Below are positions 1 through 6,696 of a stretch of 6,735 nucleotides of DNA, piece after piece (positions within the stretch are counted from its first letter, which is position 1; each line of letters begins with the position of its first letter). The notes under the pieces were generated by a model that worked only from the letters and a program-made list of their open reading frames with translations, did not search any database and had not been told where the DNA came from. Origin of the DNA: Rikenella microfusus (GTDB lineage Bacteria; Bacteroidota; Bacteroidia; Bacteroidales; SZUA-534); NCBI GenBank assembly GCA_020719105.1, contig DYQV01000134.1:1-6735 (forward strand), read 5' to 3'. Both the position numbers and the translations under genes were made by a program.

Positions 1-79
1 CGAAAAAACTCAGTGACCTTTGCGGTTTCTGTTTTTCAACTTTTTAGACACCCTCAATTTGTGACAAACAAACAAACAA
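1..79. other. Intergenic DNA, no gene seen
   Basis: This AT-rich stretch has no credible coding sequence and ends in a short AAAC-type run (about 65-80). A 75-codon open frame starting at 13 runs through the hairpin array downstream. It has no ribosome binding site, no recognisable domain, and a composition dictated by the hairpins, so I do not call it a gene. The start of the region (about 10-30) resembles low-complexity intergenic sequence of the kind seen in many Bacteroidota genomes, but I assign it no function. Confidence 0.4.
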
Positions 80-179
80 CAACCCGGAAGGGGTTGAACC
101 CTTTCAGGGTTCAGATATTGTCGGCTATTCACTCCTCCGGTTTCACCGGAGGTTATTCAAATTCAAGCCCTCCGGGCTT
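80..179. repeat. Array of four small-loop hairpins
   Basis: Four inverted repeats follow one another within 100 bp. CAACCC/GGGTTG (80-85 with 91-96) has a 5-base loop. TGAACCCT/AGGGTTCA (95-102 with 106-113) has a TTC loop. CCTCCGGT/ACCGGAGG (134-141 with 145-152) has a TTC loop. AAGCCC/GGGCTT (165-170 with 174-179) has a TCC loop. The first two overlap at bases 95-96 and so cannot both form fully. All arms pair perfectly and are much richer in G+C than their surroundings. None is followed by a T-run, so intrinsic termination is not supported. The arrangement resembles REP-like intergenic palindromes or the 3' end of an upstream transcript. The stems are directly visible; the role is unknown. 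Confidence 0.65.
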
Positions 180-245
180 AACTATACAACATTGTATTCG
201 CTATTATTACCGCATTTTGTATCTTCAAATTAAGCCATAAAATAG

Positions 246-427
246 TACCCAAATTGAGCAATTTGCTACCACAAATCTGCTCAATCGCCTGAACAATTGT
301 AAGTTTCCACAAATTTTAGTTTCACTCAATTTGCGAAAAACAACAATTGCTATGTCGGTTCGCCGCGGCGAATAAGTAATGCGCTTTTTCCCCCGAGGAC
401 TCGGGGTCAAATCGCTCAACTTAGGTA
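246..427. repeat. Structured repeat element, upstream copy
   Basis: A 182 bp element with imperfect terminal inverted repeats: TACCCAAATTGAGCAATTTG (246-265) matches the reverse complement of CAAATCGCTCAACTTAGGTA (408-427) at 17 of 20 positions. The terminal motif recurs inside in opposite orientation (CAAATCTGCTCAATC, about 273-287), giving a left-end hairpin, and a central stem pairs 294-306 with 338-349 (CAATTGT.. with ..ACAATTG). This copy also has a perfect 14 bp palindrome TTCGCCGCGGCGAA (359-372) and a GC-rich hairpin CCCCGAG/CTCGGGG (391-397 with 400-406), both missing from the downstream copy at 6195-6361. Similarity to that copy continues a few bases past the right terminus (GTAGTAGTATAACG). 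No transposase is encoded, so a MITE-like or other non-autonomous element is the best inference. A structured RNA or DNA site is the alternative. Confidence 0.65.
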
Positions 428-569
428 GTAGTATAACGACCAATTAGTTGTAAAACCAGAGGTCAATACCTGCATTTTTATGCAATTTAGTTTGATGGCT
501 TCATTTTTTACTTGGTATTTATCAAAAAAAATCTCAAATTAGTACTTTCATTAACCAACAACTTCCAAC
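428..569 (+). other. AT-rich leader of the A2M-like gene
   Basis: These 142 bases separate the upstream element from the A2M start codon. They contain a small hairpin TGCAT/ATGCA (471-475 with 480-484, TTTT loop) and AT-rich sequence. No Shine-Dalgarno motif precedes the ATG at 570; the last bases are A/C-rich (CAACTTCCAAC), as is common in Bacteroidota, where initiation depends little on anti-SD pairing. The nearest match to the phylum's -7 consensus TAnnTTTG is TTAGTTTG (487-494), but no convincing -33 element lies at the right distance, so I do not call a promoter. The gene's promoter may lie here or inside the repeat element. Confidence 0.4.
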
Positions 570-641
570 ATGAAAAAACTAGCCCCATTTAGTTCTTTAC
601 TTATCGTTTTATTAACGGTACTTTTTGTTTTTAATCAATGT
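570..641 (+). other. Lipoprotein signal peptide with atypical lipobox
   Basis: Codons 1-24 give a positively charged start (MKKL), a hydrophobic core at about residues 10-21, and LFVFNQ before Cys24, followed by basic KSKK. This layout fits a type II (lipoprotein) signal peptide, and A2M proteins of this kind are known as lipoproteins. The residue before the cysteine is Gln, whereas Gly, Ala or Ser is usual and Asn occasional, and position -3 is Phe. Lipidation at Cys24 is therefore likely but not certain; export without lipidation is the alternative. The residues after Cys24 are basic rather than acidic, so they do not match the acidic surface-export signal described for some Bacteroidota lipoproteins. 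Confidence 0.75.
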
Positions 642-3600
642 AAATCGAAAAAGCACCAAGCATCAAAGGATGTTGATTCCGGTTTTTCGAACTATATTTT
701 AGCATTCCCATTAAAGACAATCAGCAACAATTCGGAATTGGTTATAAAATTATTCGACGATGTTCCCAATGTGGTTGAAAATCAAGAAGCGGACCAAAAT
801 CTAATGGATATTTCACCTTCAATTAAAGGAAGGTGCTATTGGAAAAACGCTCACACTTTTGTTTTTGACCCCGAGGGTATTTTGCCCTCCGATAAATTGT
901 ATCAGGTAAAGTTTCATTTGGGTGAGTTGTTGCAAGTACCAAAAAATTTAAAAACGTTTACCTTCGATATCCGCACCCGGAGACAAAACATCAGCATACA
1001 GGTTGAGGGTTTAAAGACATACTCCGTTGAAGACCTCAGCAAACAAAAACTTTCCGGAAAATTGACCACTACCGATGGAGCGGATGGTGAAAAAGTGGAA
1101 AAACTACTCACAGCTACCCAGAATGGAAAAGAGCTTACCCTAAGCTGGGATCATTTGAGTGACGGCCGGACCCATCACTTTGTAGTAGAAAATGTGCTAC
1201 GGGAAAAGGAAAAAAGTACACTGATTTTGCAATGGGATGGCAGTGAAATTGGCTCCACCGATAAATCGGAAGAAGTAATTGAAATACCGGCCTTGGGCGA
1301 TTTTAAGGTTTTTGATTTGAATGTGGTTCAGCAGCCTGAACAATGTATTACGGTGTTCTTTTCTGATCCGCTTGATCCCAAACAGGAACTGTTGGGATTG
1401 CTCTACTTGAAAAACAGAGCCGAAGTGCGGATGGTGATAAAAGAGAGTGAAATAAAAATATATCCGGTTAACCGCCAGTCGTTGCCCACCGAACTTATTG
1501 TGGAACAAGGAATCCGTAACATTATGGGTTATGGTTTGAAAGATGGCTTTCGAAGTCCGATTGAATTTACCAACCTGAAACCGCAAGTTCAATTGATTGG
1601 AAATGGCATTATCCTTCCCAGCTCCAATGGGTTGGTTTTCCCTTTTAAAGCAGTAAGCCTTAGTGCGGTGAATGTAAAAATTATTAAAGTATTCGAAAAT
1701 AACATTACCCAATTCCTGCAAAGCAACCAAATCAATGGCACCAATGAACTGAGGCGCGTTGGTCGGATTGTGTATAAAAAGGATGTGGTATTAACTTCAG
1801 AAAAGAACATTGATTTTGGGGAGTGGAACAACTTTTCATTGGATCTTTCCAAACTCGTTGAAGCGGAACCCGGAGCCATTTACCGGGTGCAAATCAGTTT
1901 CAACCGCAGTCAAAGCCTTTACCCTTGCACTAATGCCGATCCCATTCCAACCAATAATGGTTTAACCGGAATGCAGGAGGATTCAGAGGCTGCCCAGTTC
2001 GATGAACCCGGATACTATTACTACGATGATGATTATTATGATTACGACTACGAATACAATTATCAGGAACGGGACGACCCTTGCAAAGATTCGTATTATA
2101 GAGGTAGTAGGTGCTCTGTATCGAGAAATGTGCTGGCTTCCGATTTGGGGATTATTGCGAAAGCTAGCAGCAGCAACGAATTTGTGGCTGTAGTAACCGA
2201 TTTGCGGAAAGCTGAACCGCTTTCTGGCATTGAAGTGGAATTTTATAATTTCCAGAACCAGTTGATGGAGAAAGGAACCACCGATTCGGATGGCAAAATA
2301 GTCATTCCTTTGGCATCGAAACCCTTTTTGCTGATAGCAAAAAAAGGCAAACAACGCGGATACCTTAGATTAGACGATGGTTCGGCGTTGTCGTTGAGCA
2401 TGTTCGATGTAACGGGGCAACAAAACGCAAAAGGGATTAAAGGATTTATTTACGGGGAACGCGGGGTTTGGCGTCCGGGCGATTCCATTTACTTGACCTT
2501 TATTCTGGAAGATAAAAACCGGGTGCTTCCCGAAAACCATCCCGTGGTTGTGGAACTTTATACACCTGAAAACCAATTATACGAACGCAAGGTGCGGACA
2601 CAACAACTGAATAACTTCTTCGATTTGCGCACAGCTACCCAACCCAGCGACCCAACTGGCAACTGGCTGGTGAAAATTAAAGTAGGCGGTTCGGTGTTTA
2701 CCAAATACCTGAAAATTGAAACCATAAAACCCAACCGGCTGAAGATTAATATTGATTTTGGCAGCGAGATACTCACCAAGTCATCATCCACTCAGGGAAC
2801 CCTTACTATAAAATGGTTGCACGGAGCAATAGGTAAAAACCTGAAAGCTGATATCGGCCTTACCTTGAGCAAAGGAACCACTTCATTTAAAGGACTGCAA
2901 GGGTATAATTTCGACGATCCGTCGAAGAATTTTGAGTCAGAAGAACAAACCATTTTTAAAGGATTGGTAAACGAAAACGGACAAGCCACTTTTGCCACCC
3001 AGTTCAAAGTAACCGATAATGCTCCCGGCATGTTAACTGCTAAATTCAAAACCCGCGCTTTTGAAGAAGGGGGTGACTTTAGTACCGATCTGATTGTATT
3101 AAAATATTCGCCTTATACCAGTTATGTTGGGTTAAAAGTTCCTGAAGGAAAAGGATGGGGCAATGCCCTCTATTCCAACGAACCGAACCTGATTCCCATT
3201 GCAACAGTGGATGAAAAAGGCAATCCTTTGGATCGAAGCAAGCTGAAAATTGAAATCTATTCCGTATCGTGGCGCTGGTGGTGGGAATACTCTGAAGACG
3301 ATGATTTGGGCCGATATCTATCGAATGAAAATCAGAACCTTATGAAGACCGAATACATTGATACCAAAAACGGGAAAGCAATGTATGAAATGAACCTGAA
3401 TCAGCAATCGTGGGGAAGAAAACTCATTAAAATTACCGACCCGGTGAGTGGACATACCACCGGACAGCTCTTTTATACCACCTATAAAGGATGGTGGAGC
3501 AGCAACGATACCGACAATCCGGGAGGGGCTGAAATGTTGTCGTTCAGCTCCGACAAAAAAAGCTACCATGTGGGCGAACAAGTAACTATTGATTTGCCGG

Positions 3601-6155
3601 TAACTCAAGACGGTAAAGCCTTGGTAAGCATCGAGTCGGGTTCCAAAATAATTAAAACTTTTTGGGTTTCCATTTCAAATAAAAACGGAAAATTCAGTTT
3701 TGAGGCCACGCCTGAAATGACACCCAATGTTTATCTGTTTGTCACTTTTATTCAACCGCACAACCAAACCAACAACGATTTGCCCATCCGGTTGTATGGA
3801 GTTCAATCCATTGGGGTTGAGGATCCGCAGACCCATCTGAACCCAATTCTTTCGATGCCCGACGTGCTGGAACCAGAAAAAGAGGTCTCCATTCAGGTGA
3901 AAGAAGCCAACAACAAACCCATGACCTATACCATTGCTGTAGTTGACGAAGGTTTGCTGGACTTGACCCGTTTTAAAACACCCGATGCCTGGACTGATTT
4001 TTATGCCCGCGAAGCGTTGGGAGTAAGAACCTGGGATTTGTACAAATACGTAATGGGCGCCTTTAGCGGCGAAATGGCTGGTTTGCTATCCATTGGTGGT
4101 GATGAAGTACTTCCGAATAAGGGAGATAGGAAAGCCAACCGTTTTAAACCGGTAGTTACTTTTATGGGTCCTTTTGAATTAAAATCGGGAACCAATACCC
4201 ATACCTTTGTGATGCCCAATTATATAGGATCGGTAAAAACCATGGTAGTTGCCGGATACCAAGGCGCTTATGGCAAAGTGGAAAAAGCCGCACCAGTAAA
4301 AAAGGCACTCATGACCCTTGCCACGTTGCCACGGGTACTGGGTCCGGGCGAACAGGTATTGTTGCCAGTTACTGTGTTTGCCATGGATTCAAAAATTAAA
4401 GACGTGACCGTAAAAGTGGAAACCAACGAGCTGTTCACTGTTACTGGAGAATCGAAAAAAGCCATAACCTTTGCCCGCGAAGGCGACGAAAATACCTATT
4501 TTAATTTAACGGTTGCCGACAACATTGGAGTAGGACGAGTTACCGTTACCGCCCAAAGCGGAAAGGAAAAAGCCACTTTTACCATTGAACTGGATGTTAG
4601 GCTTCCAAACCCAAGAATTACAAAAGTGTTGGATGCCATTATAGAACCGGGAAAGGAATGGTATGCGCCCTATCAGGCGGTGGGTATTGCCGGAACCAAC
4701 AAAGGAATTATTGAATTGAGCAGCATGCCGGCCATAAATCTGGGCAGCCGGTTGGAATATCTGATTCAATACCCGCATGGATGCATCGAGCAAACCACCT
4801 CATCGGTATTTCCCCAGCTATATTTAAAAGCACTGGTGGATTTAATGCCTGCGCAACAGGAAAAAATTGAGAAAAATATTAAAGCCGGAATTGAAAGCCT
4901 TCGCAAATTCCAGTTGACCAACGGAGGAATGAGCTATTGGCCGGGTGAATCGGGCCACGCCAGCGATTGGGGGACCAATTATGCAGGCCATTTTCTTTTG
5001 GAAGCCCAAAAAGCCGGATACAGCTTACCTCCCGGGTTTTTAAAACCCTGGCTGGAATACCAAACCGACCGGGCCAACGATTGGTCGGTAAACACCCATA
5101 ACGAATGGGCTTATTACAGCAGCGACGATTTGATTCAGGCATACCGTTTATATACCTTGGCCTTGGCCGAAAAACCGGCATTGGGAGCCATGAACCGGTT
5201 GAAAGAATACAAAAAACTATCAACAGCAGCCACTTGGCGCTTGGCGGCAGCTTACTTCCTGGCCGGAAGGGAAGCGGTGGCGCAGGAAATGGTAGCCAAC
5301 CTGAAAACCAAAGTGGTTCCGTATAAGGAACTGTCGAACTCTTATGGCAGTAATGTACGCGACGAAGCCATGATTTTGGAAACCCTGGTATTGATGAAAA
5401 ACACCGAGTTAGCTAAAGAGTTGGTGGAAGAACTGGCCAAAGAACTATCATCCAATTACTGGCACAGCACACAATCTACTGCTTATTCGCTGCTGGCGCT
5501 GGCCAAGTTTGCCTCCAATGCAGGAACCGGCAGTGAAATTACATACGACTTAACCCTCAATGGCGGTAAGAAAGCTTCGGTTGCAACCCAATCGGCTGTT
5601 TCGCAGACAGAGCTTTCCTTTGAAAATGCGTTGGTTGGAACGGTACTAATTAAAAACAGGAGCCAAAAAATGCTGTTTGCCAAAATCCAGCTCAGCGGAA
5701 TTCCCTTAACTGGCGATTCTACCAGCGGGTCCAATAATTTAGCAGTAAAAGTGCGGTATCTGGACCTGAAAAACAACCCCATCAATCAGGCGGTTATTAC
5801 CCAAGGTACCGACTTTATGGCCGAAGTGCGCATAGAACATCCCGGAATACGGCTCGAATATCAAGAGATGGCCTTGACCCAGATTTTCCCTTCGGGATGG
5901 GAAATACGGAACCTGCGCATGGAAGAAAACACCTCCACCTTAACTAAGGATATTCCCCGCTACATGGACATCCGCGACGACAGGGTTTATTCCTATTTCA
6001 ATATCGGAACCGGCGAAGCCCGGATTTACCGCGTACTGTTAAATGCAGCATATATTGGTAAGTTCTATTTACCCACCGTTTATTGCGAAGCCATGTACGA
6101 CAGCGAAATCAACGGAAGGGTTGGCGGTAGATGGGTGGAAGTGGTGAAGCAATGA
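570..6155 (+). CDS. Alpha-2-macroglobulin family lipoprotein with thioester
   Basis: A 1861-residue bacterial A2M-family protein (YfhM type, COG2373-like), probably an envelope-anchored trap that binds attacking proteases through a reactive thioester. Residues 1-23 form a signal peptide with Cys24 as likely lipidation site. Macroglobulin-like beta domains fill about 45-480. A Tyr/Asp-rich insert (482-498) leads into ERDDPC. An MG3-like domain lies at about 525-620, an MG2-type domain with GERGVWRPGD at 625-720, bMG5-like at 720-845, bMG6-like with Trp cluster W901-W905 at 845-985, and a bait-region domain at 989-1145 ending near DEGLLDLTRF. The A2M signature domain is at about 1191-1285. The thioester domain (about 1383-1650) has CIEQ at 1405-1408, GGMSYWPG and QSTAYSLLAL. 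The MG10-like C-terminus (about 1715-1861) has DIRDDRVYSYF. Length fits full-size Bacteroidota members and no frameshift is seen. The ATG at 570 is chosen because it alone gives a complete signal peptide. The usual pbpC partner is absent nearby. Domain borders are estimates from motifs. Confidence 0.95.
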   Translation: MKKLAPFSSLLIVLLTVLFVFNQCKSKKHQASKDVDSGFSNYILAFPLKTISNNSELVIKLFDDVPNVVENQEADQNLMDISPSIKGRCYWKNAHTFVFDPEGILPSDKLYQVKFHLGELLQVPKNLKTFTFDIRTRRQNISIQVEGLKTYSVEDLSKQKLSGKLTTTDGADGEKVEKLLTATQNGKELTLSWDHLSDGRTHHFVVENVLREKEKSTLILQWDGSEIGSTDKSEEVIEIPALGDFKVFDLNVVQQPEQCITVFFSDPLDPKQELLGLLYLKNRAEVRMVIKESEIKIYPVNRQSLPTELIVEQGIRNIMGYGLKDGFRSPIEFTNLKPQVQLIGNGIILPSSNGLVFPFKAVSLSAVNVKIIKVFENNITQFLQSNQINGTNELRRVGRIVYKKDVVLTSEKNIDFGEWNNFSLDLSKLVEAEPGAIYRVQISFNRSQSLYPCTNADPIPTNNGLTGMQEDSEAAQFDEPGYYYYDDDYYDYDYEYNYQERDDPCKDSYYRGSRCSVSRNVLASDLGIIAKASSSNEFVAVVTDLRKAEPLSGIEVEFYNFQNQLMEKGTTDSDGKIVIPLASKPFLLIAKKGKQRGYLRLDDGSALSLSMFDVTGQQNAKGIKGFIYGERGVWRPGDSIYLTFILEDKNRVLPENHPVVVELYTPENQLYERKVRTQQLNNFFDLRTATQPSDPTGNWLVKIKVGGSVFTKYLKIETIKPNRLKINIDFGSEILTKSSSTQGTLTIKWLHGAIGKNLKADIGLTLSKGTTSFKGLQGYNFDDPSKNFESEEQTIFKGLVNENGQATFATQFKVTDNAPGMLTAKFKTRAFEEGGDFSTDLIVLKYSPYTSYVGLKVPEGKGWGNALYSNEPNLIPIATVDEKGNPLDRSKLKIEIYSVSWRWWWEYSEDDDLGRYLSNENQNLMKTEYIDTKNGKAMYEMNLNQQSWGRKLIKITDPVSGHTTGQLFYTTYKGWWSSNDTDNPGGAEMLSFSSDKKSYHVGEQVTIDLPVTQDGKALVSIESGSKIIKTFWVSISNKNGKFSFEATPEMTPNVYLFVTFIQPHNQTNNDLPIRLYGVQSIGVEDPQTHLNPILSMPDVLEPEKEVSIQVKEANNKPMTYTIAVVDEGLLDLTRFKTPDAWTDFYAREALGVRTWDLYKYVMGAFSGEMAGLLSIGGDEVLPNKGDRKANRFKPVVTFMGPFELKSGTNTHTFVMPNYIGSVKTMVVAGYQGAYGKVEKAAPVKKALMTLATLPRVLGPGEQVLLPVTVFAMDSKIKDVTVKVETNELFTVTGESKKAITFAREGDENTYFNLTVADNIGVGRVTVTAQSGKEKATFTIELDVRLPNPRITKVLDAIIEPGKEWYAPYQAVGIAGTNKGIIELSSMPAINLGSRLEYLIQYPHGCIEQTTSSVFPQLYLKALVDLMPAQQEKIEKNIKAGIESLRKFQLTNGGMSYWPGESGHASDWGTNYAGHFLLEAQKAGYSLPPGFLKPWLEYQTDRANDWSVNTHNEWAYYSSDDLIQAYRLYTLALAEKPALGAMNRLKEYKKLSTAATWRLAAAYFLAGREAVAQEMVANLKTKVVPYKELSNSYGSNVRDEAMILETLVLMKNTELAKELVEELAKELSSNYWHSTQSTAYSLLALAKFASNAGTGSEITYDLTLNGGKKASVATQSAVSQTELSFENALVGTVLIKNRSQKMLFAKIQLSGIPLTGDSTSGSNNLAVKVRYLDLKNNPINQAVITQGTDFMAEVRIEHPGIRLEYQEMALTQIFPSGWEIRNLRMEENTSTLTKDIPRYMDIRDDRVYSYFNIGTGEARIYRVLLNAAYIGKFYLPTVYCEAMYDSEINGRVGGRWVEVVKQ
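2013..2063 (+). repeat. Tyr/Asp-rich low-complexity tract in A2M gene
   Basis: Codons 482-498 encode YYYYDDDYYDYDYEYNY, 10 Tyr and 5 Asp in 17 residues, built almost wholly from TAT/TAC and GAT/GAC codons. It lies between the N-terminal macroglobulin domains and the MG3-like domain, and is followed by ERDDPC with Cys505 and Cys515, which could form a disulfide. Acidic/aromatic inserts ahead of an ER-D-PC motif are, to my recollection, common at this site in Bacteroidota homologues, so the tract is probably a natural surface loop and not a sequencing artefact. Its function is unknown. Confidence 0.8.
4782..4793 (+). other. Thioester motif CIEQ of the A2M protein
   Basis: These four codons encode Cys1405-Ile-Glu-Gln1408 in the context YPHGCIEQTTSS, matching the CxEQ thioester consensus of A2M and complement proteins. 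In that family the Cys and Gln side chains form an internal thioester that covalently traps the attacking protease after bait cleavage. Both residues are present, so the protein belongs to the thioester-bearing type and not to the MagD-like type that lacks it. The motif is seen directly; the activity is inferred. Confidence 0.95.
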
Positions 6156-6194
6156 AAACCCACAACCTTTGCTAAATAGAAGACGATAGATTAA
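6156..6194. other. Short spacer after the A2M stop codon
   Basis: Only 39 bases separate the TGA of the A2M gene from the second structured element. I see no separate intrinsic terminator here. The stem-loops of the element that follows could act as the 3' end of the transcript, but none is followed by a clear T-run. Confidence 0.4.
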
Positions 6195-6361
6195 TACCCA
6201 AATTAAGCGATTTGAAAAGGCAAATCACTCAATCGGCTGAGAAATTGTATGCAATTCACTTTTATACTATTCCCTTTTGTTTTGTAAATTGCAACAATTT
6301 CTAGGTCGGGGTATCAAAGTAAAGCGATTTCTCGCTGTACTCAAATCGCTCAACTTATGTA
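6195..6361. repeat. Structured repeat element, downstream copy
   Basis: A 167 bp relative of the 246-427 element in the same orientation. Its termini TACCCAAATTAAGCGATTTG (6195-6214) and CAAATCGCTCAACTTATGTA (6342-6361) are inverted repeats matching at 16 of 20 positions. Shared blocks include the left terminus, CTCAATCG, AATTGTA, GCAACAATTTCTAGGTCGG (ACAACAATTGCTATGTCGG upstream) and TCAAATCGCTCAACTTA. A central stem pairs 6240-6256 with 6287-6302 with a one-base bulge. A right hairpin pairs AAGTAAAGCGATTT (about 6328-6341) with AAATCGCTCAACTT (6343-6356) with two mismatched positions. It lacks the two GC-rich stems of the upstream copy. The paired bases differ between copies yet still pair, which argues for a maintained fold. 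No protein is encoded. It ends 15 bp before the recombinase fragment. Confidence 0.65.
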
Positions 6362-6376
6362 ATAATAATTCGGATT

Positions 6377-6667
6377 ATGAATTGGGAAGCAAAACTAATC
6401 ACACATAGAAATGAAAAACGAATAGCGGTATCTTTTGAAAAGAACTATGAACTAATTGCCCGTATAAAAACAATAAACGGTTCACGTTGGAGTCAAACGC
6501 TTAGGGTATGGCACGTTCCCGATACAGAGGAAAACAGAAAGCGCTTTAAAATACCCACCATAATGGATTCAATGCCTTCGGAAGAAAGCATGGAAAATGT
6601 AACTAAATTTAATCAGTGGCTTCGTTCCAAACGCTATAGCGAAAACACCATTAACCCGGATTATTAA
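6377..6667 (+). pseudogene. Truncated tyrosine recombinase, N-terminal part only
   Basis: The 96 codons match the start of Bacteroidota tyrosine recombinases (phage integrase/XerCD-like). Residues 1-60 look like an arm-type DNA-binding domain (AKLITHRNEKRIAVSFEKN, then SRWSQTLRVWHVPDTEENR). Residues about 68-92 start the SAM-like core-binding domain (FNQWLRSKRYSENTI). Intact relatives continue for more than 200 further residues and carry the catalytic Arg-His-Arg-Tyr set, all missing here. The reading frame is clean until residue 92; the last codons (NPDY, then TAA at 6665-6667) are made of an inverted repeat unrelated to the domain. This points to truncation by insertion or rearrangement at about 6650-6655. 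The fragment cannot catalyse recombination, though it might still bind DNA if expressed. No Shine-Dalgarno motif precedes the ATG. Confidence 0.8.
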
Positions 6668-6684
6668 TGAATAATCCGGGTAAA
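6651..6684. repeat. Inverted repeat that ends the recombinase frame
   Basis: ACCCGGATTATT (6654-6665) and AATAATCCGGGT (6670-6681) are perfect 12 bp inverted repeats around an AATG loop; allowing one mismatch, pairing extends to 15 bp (6651-6665 with 6670-6684). The left arm supplies the last codons and stop of the truncated recombinase. It may be the end of an insertion sequence or MITE, or a head-to-head junction of two such ends. There is no T-run after it, so a terminator role is weakly supported. The stem is seen directly; mobile-element origin is inferred. Confidence 0.7.
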
Positions 6685-6696
6685 ATCCTCTTATGT

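Noticed and set aside
165..190. Intrinsic terminator at the AAGCCC/GGGCTT hairpin
   Set aside because: The stem is short and is followed by AACTATAC with no T-run on either useful strand.
13..240. 75-codon open frame on the plus strand over the hairpin array
   Set aside because: Its composition follows the palindromes (PFRVQ, SGFTGG, SPPGL), it lacks a ribosome binding site and any recognisable domain, and such frames over repeats are a common source of spurious small hypotheticals.
246..427. Integron attC-like site, because GCTCAAC fits RYYYAAC at the right end
   Set aside because: The orientation is inverted relative to attC (TTGAGC lies on the left and GCTCAAC on the right), the left core lacks the required G, the element is longer than typical attC sites, and the recombinase fragment is not of the integron type.
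225..443. 72-codon open frame on the minus strand
   Set aside because: It lies almost wholly over the 246-427 structured element. The related downstream element does not keep an equivalent frame, so the conserved signal is the nucleotide structure and not a protein.
487..494. Bacteroidota -7 promoter element TTAGTTTG
   Set aside because: One position deviates from TAnnTTTG and no TTG-type -33 element lies about 19 bp upstream, so it is not strong enough to annotate as a promoter.
1197..1730. 177-codon open frame on the minus strand inside the A2M gene
   Set aside because: It is antisense to a clearly coding frame with family-wide conserved motifs and shows no recognisable domain of its own.
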